A stretch of DNA of 43,986 nt from Bacteroidota bacterium (GCA_021845665.1 JAJZVO010000038.1:1-43986), one strand, 5' to 3'; counted from the first letter of the stretch, positions 1 to 9,349 are shown. Notes: generated by a model from the sequence alone, not told the origin. Made by a program: numbers and translations.

Positions 1-6
1 GCCCGT

Positions 7-69
7 CTATTTAAAATACTCACATACCACTGCGCCTATGAAACCCGCTCCGACAGGCTGAACCACCAT
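7..69 (-). CDS. 20-aa small ORF with strong Shine-Dalgarno
   Basis: Reading leftwards, a full TAAGGAGGTGAG Shine-Dalgarno lies just upstream of an ATG at 69, followed by 20 codons and TAG. The peptide begins MVVQPVGAGF, is mostly hydrophobic and has one cysteine near its end. No family is recognised. It could be a small membrane peptide, a leader peptide for a gene beyond the left edge, or the start of a gene broken by the TAG. The ribosome-binding site is stronger than that of most large genes here, which is the only support. Confidence 0.35.
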   Translation of the reverse strand: MVVQPVGAGFIGAVVCEYFK

Positions 70-209
70 CAAAAACTCACCTCCTTAGGTTGACGCCTAT
101 GCGCCCTGCGGTACGAAGCAATCTGCATGCTGAGCAGATGGACTAACCGGACAGTTGAATAGAGCGCGACGCACACTTGTTTTCCTGGTGAAAACAGGAG
201 GTTGGGATC

Positions 210-623
210 ATGGGTGAAATATCGGACGAAGAGTTCAGGGAGTTGAATGAAGCTTACGAAGCCATGATGGAAGAACGGCGGAAGATGAAGTCGCTTGAGG
301 ACGACCTCTTTAGTTATCCCTTGATTCTACTGCGATCTCGTCCTTTCTTCCGAATCCCGGGCCGGCTTTGCGCGGCTCCCTTGGCATTGCGAACTTCCAG
401 TTTCGTTTTGCGAGATCTGTTTTTGCCGTTGCAGACTCTCAGTTTGACGTTGCGCACTACGGCTTTCGCATTGCACAACTCACGCTTCCCATTGCGAACT
501 CAGTCTTCGACATTGTGTCGACGGTTTTTAACATTGCGACAAAGCCCATTCGCATTGCGATTTTCCCGTTTGACGTTGCGCACTTCACTTTTTGCATTGC
601 GCAACCCGCCTTTGGCATTGTAA
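210..623 (+). CDS. Hypothetical protein with 21-bp repeat-encoded heptads
   Basis: An AGGAGG lies 8 bases before the ATG at 210. The first ~34 residues are acidic and helix-prone (MGEISDEEFRELNEAYEAMM). Downstream the frame enters a 21-bp tandem repeat and reads as heptads with L-R-T/N at fixed places, ending inside the array at 623. A second plus frame is open from 314 to 733 and reads the same repeats as F-x-I/V-A-x-x-x, a more protein-like pattern, so a frameshift between about 305 and 376 may separate the true N-terminus from the repeat domain. Function unknown. Confidence 0.4.
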   Translation: MGEISDEEFRELNEAYEAMMEERRKMKSLEDDLFSYPLILLRSRPFFRIPGRLCAAPLALRTSSFVLRDLFLPLQTLSLTLRTTAFALHNSRFPLRTQSSTLCRRFLTLRQSPFALRFSRLTLRTSLFALRNPPLAL

Positions 624-670
624 ACACGGCTTTTGCCATTGCGAAGATGCCGTTTGCCGATGTAAACGCC
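377..670 (+). repeat. Fourteen tandem 21-bp units encoding a heptad repeat
   Basis: Fourteen consecutive 21-bp units start at 377, 398, 419 and so on to 650, with no spacers. A weaker fifteenth may follow at 671. The core of each unit is close to TTT-NNC-ATT-GCG. In the frame of position 368 this gives F-x-I-A followed by three variable residues. Changes at the Phe (ttt/ttc) and Ala (gcg/gca) codons are partly synonymous in this frame, which favours it as the coding frame. At least two minus-strand frames also stay open through much of the array. Confidence 0.8.
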
Positions 671-1173
671 CCTTTCCCGGCCGCAGACCCGGGACATGGC
701 CTCTCACAACAGTATTCCGCCAGTACGGTCTGAGCACCGGAGTTTTCACCACTCCGATGTGATTCCGGAGACTGGAAAGTTGGAATGGGAACAGCTCGCC
801 GAGCCGTTCAAAGAGAGACACGAAGGGATCCCGGAATTGTTCTTCCGGTGCCCCTGCATTTGTCCGGTTTCTTTGCAGCCTCTCGTGGAGCCGCATTCGT
901 CGCCTCCTGAATTTCGTTTAGAAATTCACTTCATTCAGAGACAGAATGTTCGCCGCGTTCTCTTGGTATGATTATTGGCCCTACTCCTGCTCCCCTCGGT
1001 CCGTAAAGGATCCGATTGCGCCATCCGAATATCCAACTGTCTGTTGCTAGCGCTGCTTGAAGGTAACGGAGAGATTTTTTAAATACATGTTTTAATGCAA
1101 ACCACGTATGATAAGATCGACCGGCTCTTAGTTGGTCCATAGAATGATGTGGAGCCTCCCGTCATTTACCGGC

Positions 1174-1260
1174 CGCCCCCACGGGGCTGACGTATCCCTC
1201 ATATTCCTTTCTACAAACAGGTCGTCCCTATCGGGACTCCTCTTCTATGTGGGAGCTAAT
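1174..1260 (-). repeat. Palindromic intergenic element, tandem units
   Basis: On the minus strand two hairpin cores occur in series: AGTCCC-GAT-AGGGACG, then a linker containing CTGTTTGTAGAAA, then AGCCCC-GTG-GGGGC. A further half-unit, TTAGCTCC, lies at the start. The same layout (core, a tail ending TTTGTAGAA, second core) occurs at 17452-17522 with different arm bases. Confidence 0.6.
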
Positions 1261-1356
1261 GATTCGCATGGGACAGGCCTGTCATTTGATCGCTGATACA
1301 TGACTGCAACCGCCGTACGCGCGGGCTGTTTATAGTTCGTCCCAAGTAAAAATACG

Positions 1357-1379
1357 TTAGCTCCGTAGGAGCGACCTGT
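1357..1379 (+). repeat. Palindromic intergenic element, single unit
   Basis: The core TTAGCTCC-GTA-GGAGCGA is followed by CCTGT. It belongs to the same family as 1174-1260, 12310-12340 and 17452-17522, with its own arm sequence (GCTCC/GGAGC). Confidence 0.55.
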
Positions 1380-1492
1380 CGGTCAAGGATGTGCGCGGCT
1401 GATGCCGGCCCCGGAACGCATCGATGCGTCCAAACCACATCGATCACACATGCCAATGCGCCGGCTTTCTTAGTGGGGAGAAGAGACCCGCT

Positions 1493-1927
1493 TCACTCTT
1501 TATTGTCGCCTTTCGCGAACGCCTCTTCCAGCGTGTGCCAGCCGAGGGTCGCGCACTTCACTCTTACAGGAAACTTCGATACACCCTGCATCGAGATAGA
1601 ATCACCCATTTCCTCGCCGTAGTCGCCCTCGATTCCCTTGACCATGTCGTAAAACCTGACCGCGAGCTGCTTCGCCTCTTCGATCGTCTTTCCTTTCACG
1701 AGGTCCGTCATAATCGACGCGGAGGCCTGGCTTATCGAGCAGCCCACGCCTGAAAACTTCGCGTCCGTTATCACGCCGTCTCTTACGATGACACTTACCT
1801 GTATGTCGTCGCCGCACGACTCGTTATATCCACGCGAGCTGTAACTCGCGTTCGTTATCAACCCATGGTTGTGAGGATGCTGATAATGATCCAGGATTAT
1901 TTCAGTGAATAAATCGTTTAAGGACAT
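1493..1927 (-). CDS. sufU: SufU-type Fe-S cluster assembly protein
   Basis: This 144-aa NifU-N/IscU-fold protein receives persulfide sulfur from the SufS cysteine desulfurase and helps build Fe-S clusters in the cytosol. The three conserved cysteines are visible: C38 in NESCGDD, C63 in GVGCSIS and C125 in VRVKCATLGW. Length and the spacing between C63 and C125 fit SufU rather than the shorter IscU. The ATG at 1927 lies 5 bases after the sufS stop, with a GGATAA ribosome-binding region overlapping that stop, so the two are translationally coupled. It ends with TGA. Confidence 0.93.
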   Translation of the reverse strand: MSLNDLFTEIILDHYQHPHNHGLITNASYSSRGYNESCGDDIQVSVIVRDGVITDAKFSGVGCSISQASASIMTDLVKGKTIEEAKQLAVRFYDMVKGIEGDYGEEMGDSISMQGVSKFPVRVKCATLGWHTLEEAFAKGDNKE

Positions 1928-1932
1928 GCCGG

Positions 1933-3210
1933 TTATCCAATCTTTGCGTTATCTGGCGTCCGGACTGTTTGTTCGGGAGCGGCTTTCTTCTTCGGTCTGA
2001 AGATCGCGATGCCCTTCTGGAGCGCCGCGGCCAGCGCTTCGACATCTGACTTGTCGTTGTAAAGATAGAAGCTCGCCCGGGCAGTCGACTGCACCTGAAG
2101 TTTTCTCATGAGAGGCTGCGCGCAGTGGTGACCGGCGCGTATTGCGATCCCTTCGGCGTCCAGTATCGTCGAGATATCGTGCGGGTGAACGCCCTCAACC
2201 GTGAAAGAGATGACTCCGGTACCGGTCGTTTCGGGCCTGAAGATGCGAATACCCTCAACCTCCGCCAGTCGCTTCTCAGCATAATCGCCGAGCTCGATCT
2301 CGTGGTCTTCGACGTTCTGCATGCCGATCTTCTCGAGGTAGCAAATCGCGGCTTTGAGCCCGATAGCGCCCGCAATGTTCGGCGTGCCGGCTTCGAACTT
2401 GTACGGCGGCCTCGCGTAATTGGAAGTCGTGGGGAACACCTCGTTTATCATCTCTCCGCCGCCGAGGAACGGCTCCATCTTCTCGAGAAGCTCGTACTTC
2501 GCGTACAACGCGCCGATCCCGGTCGGGCCGCACATCTTGTGCCCGCTCAGTGCATAGAAATCGCAGTCGATATCGCGCACATCCACCGGCATGTGCGGAG
2601 CGCTCTGCGCCCCGTCGACCATCGCCAGCGCGCCCGCCTCGTGCGCCATCCGGCAAATCTCTTTCACAGGGTTGATAGTGCCAAGCACGTTCGAGACGTG
2701 CACGACGGATACCATCTTCGTCTTTGGGCCCAGGTTGTCTTTCAAAGACTGAAGGTCGAGCCTGTAGTCGGAACTCATCCTGATGAACTTCAACACCGCG
2801 CCCGTATGCCGCGAAATTATGTGCCACGGGACAAGATTGCTGTGATGCTCCATGTCGCTCAGGACTACCTCGTCGCCTTCGTGAAGATTGTTCAGTCCCC
2901 AGGCATACGCGACCATGTTTAGCGACTCCGTGGCGTTCCTTGTAAAGACAATCGACTCGGGTCTCGCCGAGTTGATGAAGCCTGCAACCTTCGCCCGCGC
3001 TTCCTCGTACATGTCGGTCGCTATCTGGCTGAGCTCGTAAGCTCCCCTGTGGACGTTAGCGTTGTAATTCTCGTAATACTCGTCGAGCGCTGCGATGACT
3101 TCCTGTGGCTTCTGAGTGGTCGCTGCGCTGTCGAGATAAATGAGCGCCTTACCCTTTGATTTCCATCTGCCGAAGATAGGAAAGTCTTGTTTCGTATCAC
3201 GCTGGATCAT
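1933..3210 (-). CDS. sufS: SufS-type group II cysteine desulfurase
   Basis: A 425-aa PLP-dependent class V aminotransferase-fold enzyme that takes sulfur from cysteine and passes it to SufU. The PLP lysine is K225 in LSGHKMCGPTG, and the persulfide cysteine is C363 in RAGHHCAQPL, placed as in SufS/CsdA enzymes. The N-terminus has the usual IYLDSAATTQKP segment. A GAAGGAC ribosome-binding site precedes the ATG. It is the first gene of a two-gene sufS-sufU operon; no sufB, sufC or sufD lies in the window. The C-terminal tail of about 20 residues is poorly conserved and lysine/proline rich. Confidence 0.95.
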   Translation of the reverse strand: MIQRDTKQDFPIFGRWKSKGKALIYLDSAATTQKPQEVIAALDEYYENYNANVHRGAYELSQIATDMYEEARAKVAGFINSARPESIVFTRNATESLNMVAYAWGLNNLHEGDEVVLSDMEHHSNLVPWHIISRHTGAVLKFIRMSSDYRLDLQSLKDNLGPKTKMVSVVHVSNVLGTINPVKEICRMAHEAGALAMVDGAQSAPHMPVDVRDIDCDFYALSGHKMCGPTGIGALYAKYELLEKMEPFLGGGEMINEVFPTTSNYARPPYKFEAGTPNIAGAIGLKAAICYLEKIGMQNVEDHEIELGDYAEKRLAEVEGIRIFRPETTGTGVISFTVEGVHPHDISTILDAEGIAIRAGHHCAQPLMRKLQVQSTARASFYLYNDKSDVEALAAALQKGIAIFRPKKKAAPEQTVRTPDNAKIG

Positions 3211-3531
3211 AAACTTGTCCTTCTGTCAATGCACAATTCTCAACAAAAATTCCGCCTGAAACGTTGCTTTTTCCCGTTATAGAATTGATGCCCGGATTCG
3301 GTATAAAGTTAGCGACCGCTGCCGTGCAATTCAATGTTCACGGTCAAAAGGAGGAGTTGATTTTGACTCGACATTACGTCCTGTTGGATGTTGTCAGCAC
3401 CTTGAAAGGAAATTCTAAGGAGTCGGAGAGTTTTGCCCGACACAACCCCTTGAATGGACTCTTTACCACGCCAGTCAAACAGGACCGCAGACTAAAAGAG
3501 GGAATTTAGAATGCTATCCGGTTTCTTTATA
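3211..3531. other. Intergenic region between secA and sufS
   Basis: This stretch lies upstream of sufS. A weak sigma70-like pair on the minus strand (TTGCAC at 3324-3329, 18-base spacer, TATACC at 3300-3305) could drive sufSU. A plus-strand open frame of 81 codons (3264-3509) has no ribosome-binding site or recognisable content and is not called. Confidence 0.3.
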
Positions 3532-6500
3532 TCACTTTCCGTGACAGTTCTTGTATTTCTTTCCGCTTCCGCACGGGCAGGGGTCGTTGCGGCCCACTTT
3601 CTCTGCGACCCTAACCGGTTTACGCTTGATCTGGCCTTCGGCGCCCTGCGCGGCAGGCTCCCGGTTCGCCTGCATGCCGAAGCCGACAGCTGATTCGTGC
3701 TGAAGCTGCATCTGTTCTCTTCTCGGACGTGCACCGCGCCGCTGAGGTATCTCTTCGGGAGCGGCCGGGAACGCCCGGTAGACGATCTGTAGGACTTCAC
3801 GGTTGATATCCTTCAGCATCTGTACAAACATATCGAAAGCTTCACGTTTATATTCAACGACCGGATCCTTCTGGCCATAAGCGCGGAGATTTATTCCCTC
3901 CTTAAGGTCGTCCATCTCACGGAGATGCTCTTTCCACTTTTCATCAATCACCTGCAGCGTTGCCATGCGCTCGAGGCGACTCATCATCTCGATCCCGAGT
4001 TCCTTTTCCTTGTTGTTATAGAAATCGATTGCCGCCTTTATCACCCTGTCGGACACACCGTCCTTGCCGAAACGCCTGAACTCGTCGGGTGTGAAGCTCA
4101 CCTCGACGAGGAAGGTTCTCCGAAGCTCGTCGACTAACCCGGCGATATCGCCGTCGTCGTAATATTTATCGACTATTTCCTCGACAACCTCGCGCATCAT
4201 GCTGAATATGTCGTCTTTCAGGCGTTCGCCGACAAGGGCGTGCCTTCTTCTGTCATAGACGACTTCCCGCTGCTGGTTCATCACGTCGTCATACTCGAGG
4301 AGCCGCTTCCTGATGGCGTAGTTGTTCTCTTCGACTTTTTTCTGCGCGCGCTCGACGCTCTTGGTTATCATCGGGTGTTCGATGACGTCCCCTTCCTTCA
4401 TTCCGAACCTGTCCATGACGCGGGCTATCCGGTCGCTTCCGAACAGCCTCATCAGATCGTCTTCGAGGGAAAGGTAGAAGCGTGACGAACCTGGATCGCC
4501 CTGGCGTCCCGCGCGGCCTCTGAGCTGCCTGTCGATGCGTCTCGCTTCGTGACGCTCAGTGCCTATTATATGCAGGCCTCCCTTATCGACAACGCCGGGA
4601 CCGAGCTTGATGTCGGTTCCTCGGCCGGCCATGTTCGTCGCGATGGTAATAGCTCCGGGCATTCCGGCTCTCGAAACTATCTCCGCCTCGCGCTGGTGCT
4701 GTTTCGCGTTCAGAACTTCGTGAGCAACGCCCCGTCGTTTGAGCATCCTGCTGATCGTCTCGCTCACCTCGACGCTCGTCGTGCCGACGAGAACCGGGCG
4801 GGATTGCTTCTTCATCTCCTCGATCTCGGTTATGACTGCGTTGTATTTCTCACGCCTCGTACGATAGATGAAATCGTTCATGTCGTCCCTCGACAGCGAC
4901 TTGTTGGTCGGGATGACGGTCACATCCAGCTTGTAAATATCGAAAAATTCTCCCGCCTCGGTTTCGGCGGTGCCGGTCATCCCGGCGAGCTTCTTGTAAA
5001 GTCTGAAATAATTCTGAAGAGTTATCGTCGCAAGAGTCTGCGTATCGCGCTCCACCTTGACGCTCTCTTTAGCTTCAATCGCCTGGTGAAGCCCCTCGGA
5101 ATACCTTCTTCCCTGCAGGATTCTTCCGGTGAACTCGTCGACGATGAGGACCTTCCCATCCTGGACGACGTATTCCACGTCTTTTTCATAAAGGGTATAG
5201 GCGCGGAGAAGCTGGTTTACAGTGTGAATGCGGTCGCTTCGCTCGGCGTAAAGGGCATACAGATCTTCCTTCTTCCGCTGCACCTGTGCGGGGGCGAGAT
5301 CCTTGTCGCCTTCGATTGCCGCCACTTCATTCCCGATGTCCGGCAGAACGAACATATCTTTGTCCGCCTGAGAAGATGCGAGGTAATCGCGCCCCTTATC
5401 GGTCAGGTCGATGACATGGGTCTTTTCGTCGACGGCATAGTAAAGCTCGTCGTCGATCTCGTGCATCCGTTGTCCCTGGTCCTTGAGGTATTCAAGCTCG
5501 GTTGACTGCATGAGGCGCTTGTTGGCGGGCTCATTTAAGATCTTTGCCAGCCGCTTGTTCTTCGGGAATCCACGGTATCCTCTGAGAAGAAGGACTCCTG
5601 CTTCCTTCTCATTTCCTTCCGACAGGAATTTCTCTATATCCGCCGCATATTTATTGACAAGTCTTACCTGCTCATTGACCAAGTGCTCGACACGGGGCTT
5701 CATATCGTCGAATGAATGCTCGGTATCTCCTACGGGCCCGCTTATTATGAGTGGCGTCCTCGCCTCGTCGATCAGGACGGAATCTACTTCGTCGACAATC
5801 GCGAAGTAATGCTCACGCTGGACTATATCTTCCGCTTCAACCCCCATATTGTCACGGAGATAGTCGAAGCCGAACTCGTTGTTCGTACCGTATGTGATGT
5901 CGCAGTTATACATGGCACGGCGCTGGGTGGTATCCATGTCGGACTGAATGCAGCCTACGGTAAGTCCGAGGTATTCGAATACTTTTCCCATCCACTCGCT
6001 GTCGCGCTTCGCCAGGTAGTCGTTTACCGTGACCAGGTGTGCGCCTCTTCCCGGGAGTGCGTTGAGATAAAGCGGCATTACCGCGACGAGCGTTTTCCCT
6101 TCGCCAGTCGCCATTTCTGCAATCCTGCCATCGTGAAGTACCACGGCTCCCATTAACTGAACGTCGAACGGAACCATGTCCCAGACTATCTTGTGTCCGG
6201 TAACTTCCCAGCTCGTTCCGACAAGCCTTCTGCACGCTTCTTTTACGACCGCGAACGCCTCCGGCAGGATATCGTCGAGGATGTCTGCGACGATGTCATC
6301 GCGTTCCTGTTCCAGATTGTCGAGGTCCTTATATACGCCTTTCCTTTCCTCGCCCTCTACGTCCCCCTTAAGCCTTTCTTTCAACTCGCCGATTTCTTTC
6401 TCTATCTCGGCCATTTCCTCTTTGATTTTGTTCCGAAACGTTTCAGTCTTCGCCTTAAGCTCGTCGTCCGAAATAGACTGAAGCTTCTCAAATTCTTCGT

Positions 6501-6585
6501 TGATTTCCTCTGCGTAAGGAAGGAGTTTCTTCGCATCTCGTTCGTGTTTCGAGCCGAATATCTTGCCAATTGCGGATAATGCCAT
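3532..6585 (-). CDS. secA: Preprotein translocase ATPase SecA
   Basis: The 1017-aa motor of the Sec pathway, which pushes unfolded preproteins through SecYEG. Visible parts are Walker A (MATGEGKTLVAVM, about residue 160), the DEAD-like VDEVDSVLIDEA (about 265), the second nucleotide-binding domain (ATNMAGRGTDI, then GRAGRQGDPGSS), the helical wing/scaffold region, and a C-terminal SEC-C zinc motif (NDPCPCGSGKKYKNCHGK). An extra coiled-coil insert at about residues 55-100 is typical of Bacteroidota/Chlorobi SecA. AGAGGAAAG precedes the ATG. It appears to be transcribed alone from its own promoter. Confidence 0.97.
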   Translation of the reverse strand: MALSAIGKIFGSKHERDAKKLLPYAEEINEEFEKLQSISDDELKAKTETFRNKIKEEMAEIEKEIGELKERLKGDVEGEERKGVYKDLDNLEQERDDIVADILDDILPEAFAVVKEACRRLVGTSWEVTGHKIVWDMVPFDVQLMGAVVLHDGRIAEMATGEGKTLVAVMPLYLNALPGRGAHLVTVNDYLAKRDSEWMGKVFEYLGLTVGCIQSDMDTTQRRAMYNCDITYGTNNEFGFDYLRDNMGVEAEDIVQREHYFAIVDEVDSVLIDEARTPLIISGPVGDTEHSFDDMKPRVEHLVNEQVRLVNKYAADIEKFLSEGNEKEAGVLLLRGYRGFPKNKRLAKILNEPANKRLMQSTELEYLKDQGQRMHEIDDELYYAVDEKTHVIDLTDKGRDYLASSQADKDMFVLPDIGNEVAAIEGDKDLAPAQVQRKKEDLYALYAERSDRIHTVNQLLRAYTLYEKDVEYVVQDGKVLIVDEFTGRILQGRRYSEGLHQAIEAKESVKVERDTQTLATITLQNYFRLYKKLAGMTGTAETEAGEFFDIYKLDVTVIPTNKSLSRDDMNDFIYRTRREKYNAVITEIEEMKKQSRPVLVGTTSVEVSETISRMLKRRGVAHEVLNAKQHQREAEIVSRAGMPGAITIATNMAGRGTDIKLGPGVVDKGGLHIIGTERHEARRIDRQLRGRAGRQGDPGSSRFYLSLEDDLMRLFGSDRIARVMDRFGMKEGDVIEHPMITKSVERAQKKVEENNYAIRKRLLEYDDVMNQQREVVYDRRRHALVGERLKDDIFSMMREVVEEIVDKYYDDGDIAGLVDELRRTFLVEVSFTPDEFRRFGKDGVSDRVIKAAIDFYNNKEKELGIEMMSRLERMATLQVIDEKWKEHLREMDDLKEGINLRAYGQKDPVVEYKREAFDMFVQMLKDINREVLQIVYRAFPAAPEEIPQRRGARPRREQMQLQHESAVGFGMQANREPAAQGAEGQIKRKPVRVAEKVGRNDPCPCGSGKKYKNCHGK

Positions 6586-6609
6586 CTTTCCTCTTAGAAT
6601 TTCTAAAAA

Positions 6610-6638
6610 AATATAGCCAGACCTCCCCCCTTAATCAA
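6610..6638 (-). promoter_or_regulatory. Sigma70-type promoter of secA
   Basis: On the minus strand TTGATT (6633-6638) and TATATT (6610-6615) are separated by exactly 17 bases. The predicted transcript start is about 15-20 bases upstream of the secA ATG, leaving room only for its ribosome-binding site. Confidence 0.55.
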
Positions 6639-6689
6639 GGTAACCGCCGTTGGACTGTAAGCCGATTGAAATTACATTACAACCGAGTT

Positions 6690-7289
6690 GAGTGCGATCC
6701 GTTCCCCCCAACGCACCGTTTGTACCGACGATTTCTTCGTAAACCTCCCGAATGCCGCCCGACGATGCCGGCAAGTCTGAATCCGTCGGCCGATCAGGTC
6801 CACATTATCAAGCGTACTCTTTCCATATACATTGAAAGACCCAATGCGGCATGGTGTCCGTGTCGAGCAGCAGGAGGCGGTCGGTATAACCCAGACATCG
6901 GGAAGCATAGTCTTCTTTTCGAGCGAGCCAGGCGTCGGCACCAGCTTCGCGATTTAACTCCCTCCCCGATCTCAGGAACAAACCCGCGAAACTCACGGCG
7001 ACAGCGCAGTCTTAGAAATTACAGGAGAATGTGCGACCATCCTCGTCGTCGAGGACGAAGAAATACAGACCTTGTCCTCTCGGATTTGGGTTTGCCGAGA
7101 CTCGCCGGCCAGGACATGCTTTCTCACCTTCTCAAGATTAACCCGGGAGCGCGTGTGATATTTGCCAGCGGGTTTATGGACCCTGAAACCAAATCGGCAA
7201 TAGCCGTGACCGGGACGCGTGAATTCATACAGAAGCCGTATTCGGCGGTCGAAGTCCTGAGCAGGGTGAGAGAGGTGCTGAATAAGTGA
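6690..7289 (+). pseudogene. Remnant of a hybrid histidine kinase/receiver gene
   Basis: Pieces of a hybrid kinase appear in order but in two frames. They are a possible N-box near 6739-6780 (VNLPNAAR...), an F-box-like LFPYTLKDPMRHG from 6817, a clear G2 box in the same frame (GITQTSGSIVFFSSEPGVG, about 6886-6942) followed by TSFAI, an in-frame TAA and LPP, and a receiver start ATILVVEDEE at 7033. At about 7061-7070 the frame changes and roughly 40 receiver residues are missing. The text then resumes as TDLVLSDLGLPRLAGQDML through to FIQKPYSAVEVLSRVREVLN, ending at 7289. The internal stop, frameshift and deletion make it a dead gene. Confidence 0.75.
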
Positions 7290-7298
7290 AATACAGGA

Positions 7299-7365
7299 AA
7301 CTGCGACTCACCTCTCTTTCGATAGTGTCGATATTCACGCAGCGACACGGTGGCGAGCCGCAGAT
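7299..7365. repeat. Nested hairpin with the CTGCGACTCACC arm
   Basis: AAACTGCGACTCACCTC at 7299 faces GGTGGCGAGCCGCAG near 7350-7362, with an inner GTGTCG...CGACAC stem. It lies between the kinase remnant and the convergent M1 peptidase gene. The same arm sequence recurs at 12340, 17538 and 38200. It may work as a two-way terminator, but it has no long T-run. Confidence 0.45.
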
Positions 7366-7378
7366 CTCTACAGACTCG

Positions 7379-9349
7379 CTACTTCCCTACCCAGACATTG
7401 TTTGACGGATTTACATCCGGGAGAACTTTGTCGGGGTCGACGATTACCGAATCGATAGGGCTGGTGGAATCGTAATGGAGCATGAACACACCGCTCGTCT
7501 CCCAGATCTCGACAGGGAGATTGATCCTGCCCACTTCCCCGTTCGACTGCTTCACTTCAACCGTTACCGGCATTACCATCTGATCTTTGTTCTGAAGAGT
7601 GATGAGCGCGCCTTTCGCGGGATTGCCGTCGACATAACTTACGCTGTCTACAGCCTGATCGAGCTTGTAGTTCTTCACGAACCATTCCTTCCAGAACCAG
7701 TTCAGGTTCTCGCCCGACGCATCGTTCATCGTCCTGAAGAAATCCTCGGGAGAGGGATGTTTGTATGCCCATCTCCGGATGTATGTGCGGAAGGCGTAAT
7801 CGAACCTTCTATGCCCCAGCACGTATTCGCGGAGCATGTATAATCCGAGTGCCGCCTTGTAATACTCGAGCGTGTGAACGAATCGGCCCGGGATAGCATC
7901 CGCGTATGATATTATCGGCTGTGAAAGGGGATTGAGAAGATAGGGGACAATGTCGCGCGCGGGATTCTTTGCTTCAGGGTCAAACTCGCCGTCACGCTTG
8001 GGAGCATATTCGCCGTGATTGAATTGCAAGGAAGCATAAATATCTATGAAAGTATTGAACCCTTCGTCCATCCAGGCGTTCTGCCGCTCGTTGGAGCCGA
8101 CGATCATCGGGAACCAGTTGTGTCCCAGCTCGTGCGCCGTCACGGCCCAGAGTGTCTTCCCCGTCATCCTCCACCAGCAGAAGACGATGCCTGGGTACTC
8201 CATTCCTCCGACAGGTCCGGCGACATTTATCGCCGCGGGATACGGATACACGTACCAGTCCTTCGAGAATATTTCTATGCTCGCCTTGGTATATTCGGTC
8301 GAACGCCCCCACGCTGAGTCGGATGCGCTTTCGATCGGATAGACCGATTCCGCGAGCGATTTCCTGCCTTGGGGGAGATTTATCCTCGCCGCGTCCCAGA
8401 TAAACGCACGGGAGCACGCCCAAACCGCGTCGCGCGCGTGATCCATTCTGAAATACCACGTCAGCATTCCCTTCTCGGTGGGACGAGTCTCCGGTTTCCC
8501 GATTTCATCCGGACTGACGATGTAAACTCTCTTGTCGCTCTTACGGGCTTCACCTATTCTCCGGCGTTCCTTCGGGGTGAGGACGCTCTGAGGGTTCAGA
8601 AGAACTCCGGACCCGACCACGATCTGATCGGCTGGAACGGTCACGCTGTAGTCGAAGTCTCCATATTCGCAGTAAAATTCACCGTCTCCCAGAAATGGAA
8701 GGCTGTTCCAGCCGTTCAGGTCGTCGAACACCTCCATTCGAGGATACCACTGAGCGATCTCATATATCGTTCCATTCTTCGTGCGCATCCAGCCTGTTCT
8801 TCCGTACCCCGCCGGCGGCACGACAAAAGAATATCTAATAATGATCCCAAGCTTGCCGCCTCTGGCAGGAATCGGACGCTCAAGCCTGATCTGCATCCGG
8901 GTATCGTTGACAAGATAGTCCGCACGCAAAGTCTTTCCGTTCTGGACTATCTCGACGGAAGAAATGCTGTCGCCTCCGTAGAAACTCCGCGGGGCGTTCC
9001 CGCTTATCAATACTCCGCGTGATCCTTTGGCAAGCTGGTTCTGTTCCACCTGGAGCCAGACATAATGGAGCTCGTTCGGGCTGTTGTTCGTATATATGAT
9101 CTCGACTGTTCCGCTGATTGTCTTGGTTGTCGTGTCAAGTGTGGCTGCAATTCTGTAGTCGGCCCGGTTCTGCCAGTAACCCGGTCCGCGGGCGCCGTCC
9201 GCGCTTCGATATATCGAACTTCCGTTCGAATCGAAGTTCGGATCGAAGACCTTATGTGGATCGTATCCCGGACTTGTCTGGGAGAAGGCGTTCGAGAAGG
9301 GAATAATGAGACAGAAAACGAGGAACAGTGCAGTAAGCTTTTCTTTCAT
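7379..9349 (-). CDS. Secreted M1-family zinc metallopeptidase
   Basis: A 656-aa protein with an N-terminal signal peptide (hydrophobic residues ~6-21, then SNAFSQ). The M1 zinc site is complete: HELGH at 406-410 and the third ligand E429 in WMDEGFNTF, with the usual 18-residue gap. The substrate-binding GxMEN-like strand reads [10 protein letters not shown]. An aminopeptidase-N-like N-terminal beta domain precedes it. It probably trims peptides outside the cytoplasm. No type IX C-terminal domain is seen, so it may stay in the periplasm. It ends with a genuine TAG and is monocistronic and convergent with the kinase remnant. AAAGG precedes the ATG. Confidence 0.9.
   Translation of the reverse strand: MKEKLTALFLVFCLIIPFSNAFSQTSPGYDPHKVFDPNFDSNGSSIYRSADGARGPGYWQNRADYRIAATLDTTTKTISGTVEIIYTNNSPNELHYVWLQVEQNQLAKGSRGVLISGNAPRSFYGGDSISSVEIVQNGKTLRADYLVNDTRMQIRLERPIPARGGKLGIIIRYSFVVPPAGYGRTGWMRTKNGTIYEIAQWYPRMEVFDDLNGWNSLPFLGDGEFYCEYGDFDYSVTVPADQIVVGSGVLLNPQSVLTPKERRRIGEARKSDKRVYIVSPDEIGKPETRPTEKGMLTWYFRMDHARDAVWACSRAFIWDAARINLPQGRKSLAESVYPIESASDSAWGRSTEYTKASIEIFSKDWYVYPYPAAINVAGPVGGMEYPGIVFCWWRMTGKTLWAVTAHELGHNWFPMIVGSNERQNAWMDEGFNTFIDIYASLQFNHGEYAPKRDGEFDPEAKNPARDIVPYLLNPLSQPIISYADAIPGRFVHTLEYYKAALGLYMLREYVLGHRRFDYAFRTYIRRWAYKHPSPEDFFRTMNDASGENLNWFWKEWFVKNYKLDQAVDSVSYVDGNPAKGALITLQNKDQMVMPVTVEVKQSNGEVGRINLPVEIWETSGVFMLHYDSTSPIDSVIVDPDKVLPDVNPSNNVWVGK

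Larger units (their letters stand above)
671..1490. other. Gene-poor stretch with palindromic repeats
   Basis: Short open frames occur on both strands (for example plus 696-971 and minus 585-896), but none has a convincing ribosome-binding site or a recognisable family. The second half contains the palindromic elements described at 1174-1260 and 1357-1379. No tRNA, tmRNA or other RNA gene was recognised. Confidence 0.5.

Noticed and set aside
377-670. CRISPR array
   Set aside because: The 21-bp units are directly adjacent, degenerate and lack unique spacers; no cas genes are nearby.
2125-2922. 265-aa plus-strand ORF opposite sufS
   Set aside because: It is a shadow of the high-GC third positions of sufS; no start signal or family.
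3264-3509. 81-aa plus-strand ORF between sufS and secA
   Set aside because: No ribosome-binding site, no recognisable composition, and it lies over the probable sufS promoter region.
4549-5505. 318-aa plus-strand ORF opposite secA
   Set aside because: Antisense shadow of secA; its content mirrors conserved SecA motifs and there is no ribosome-binding site.
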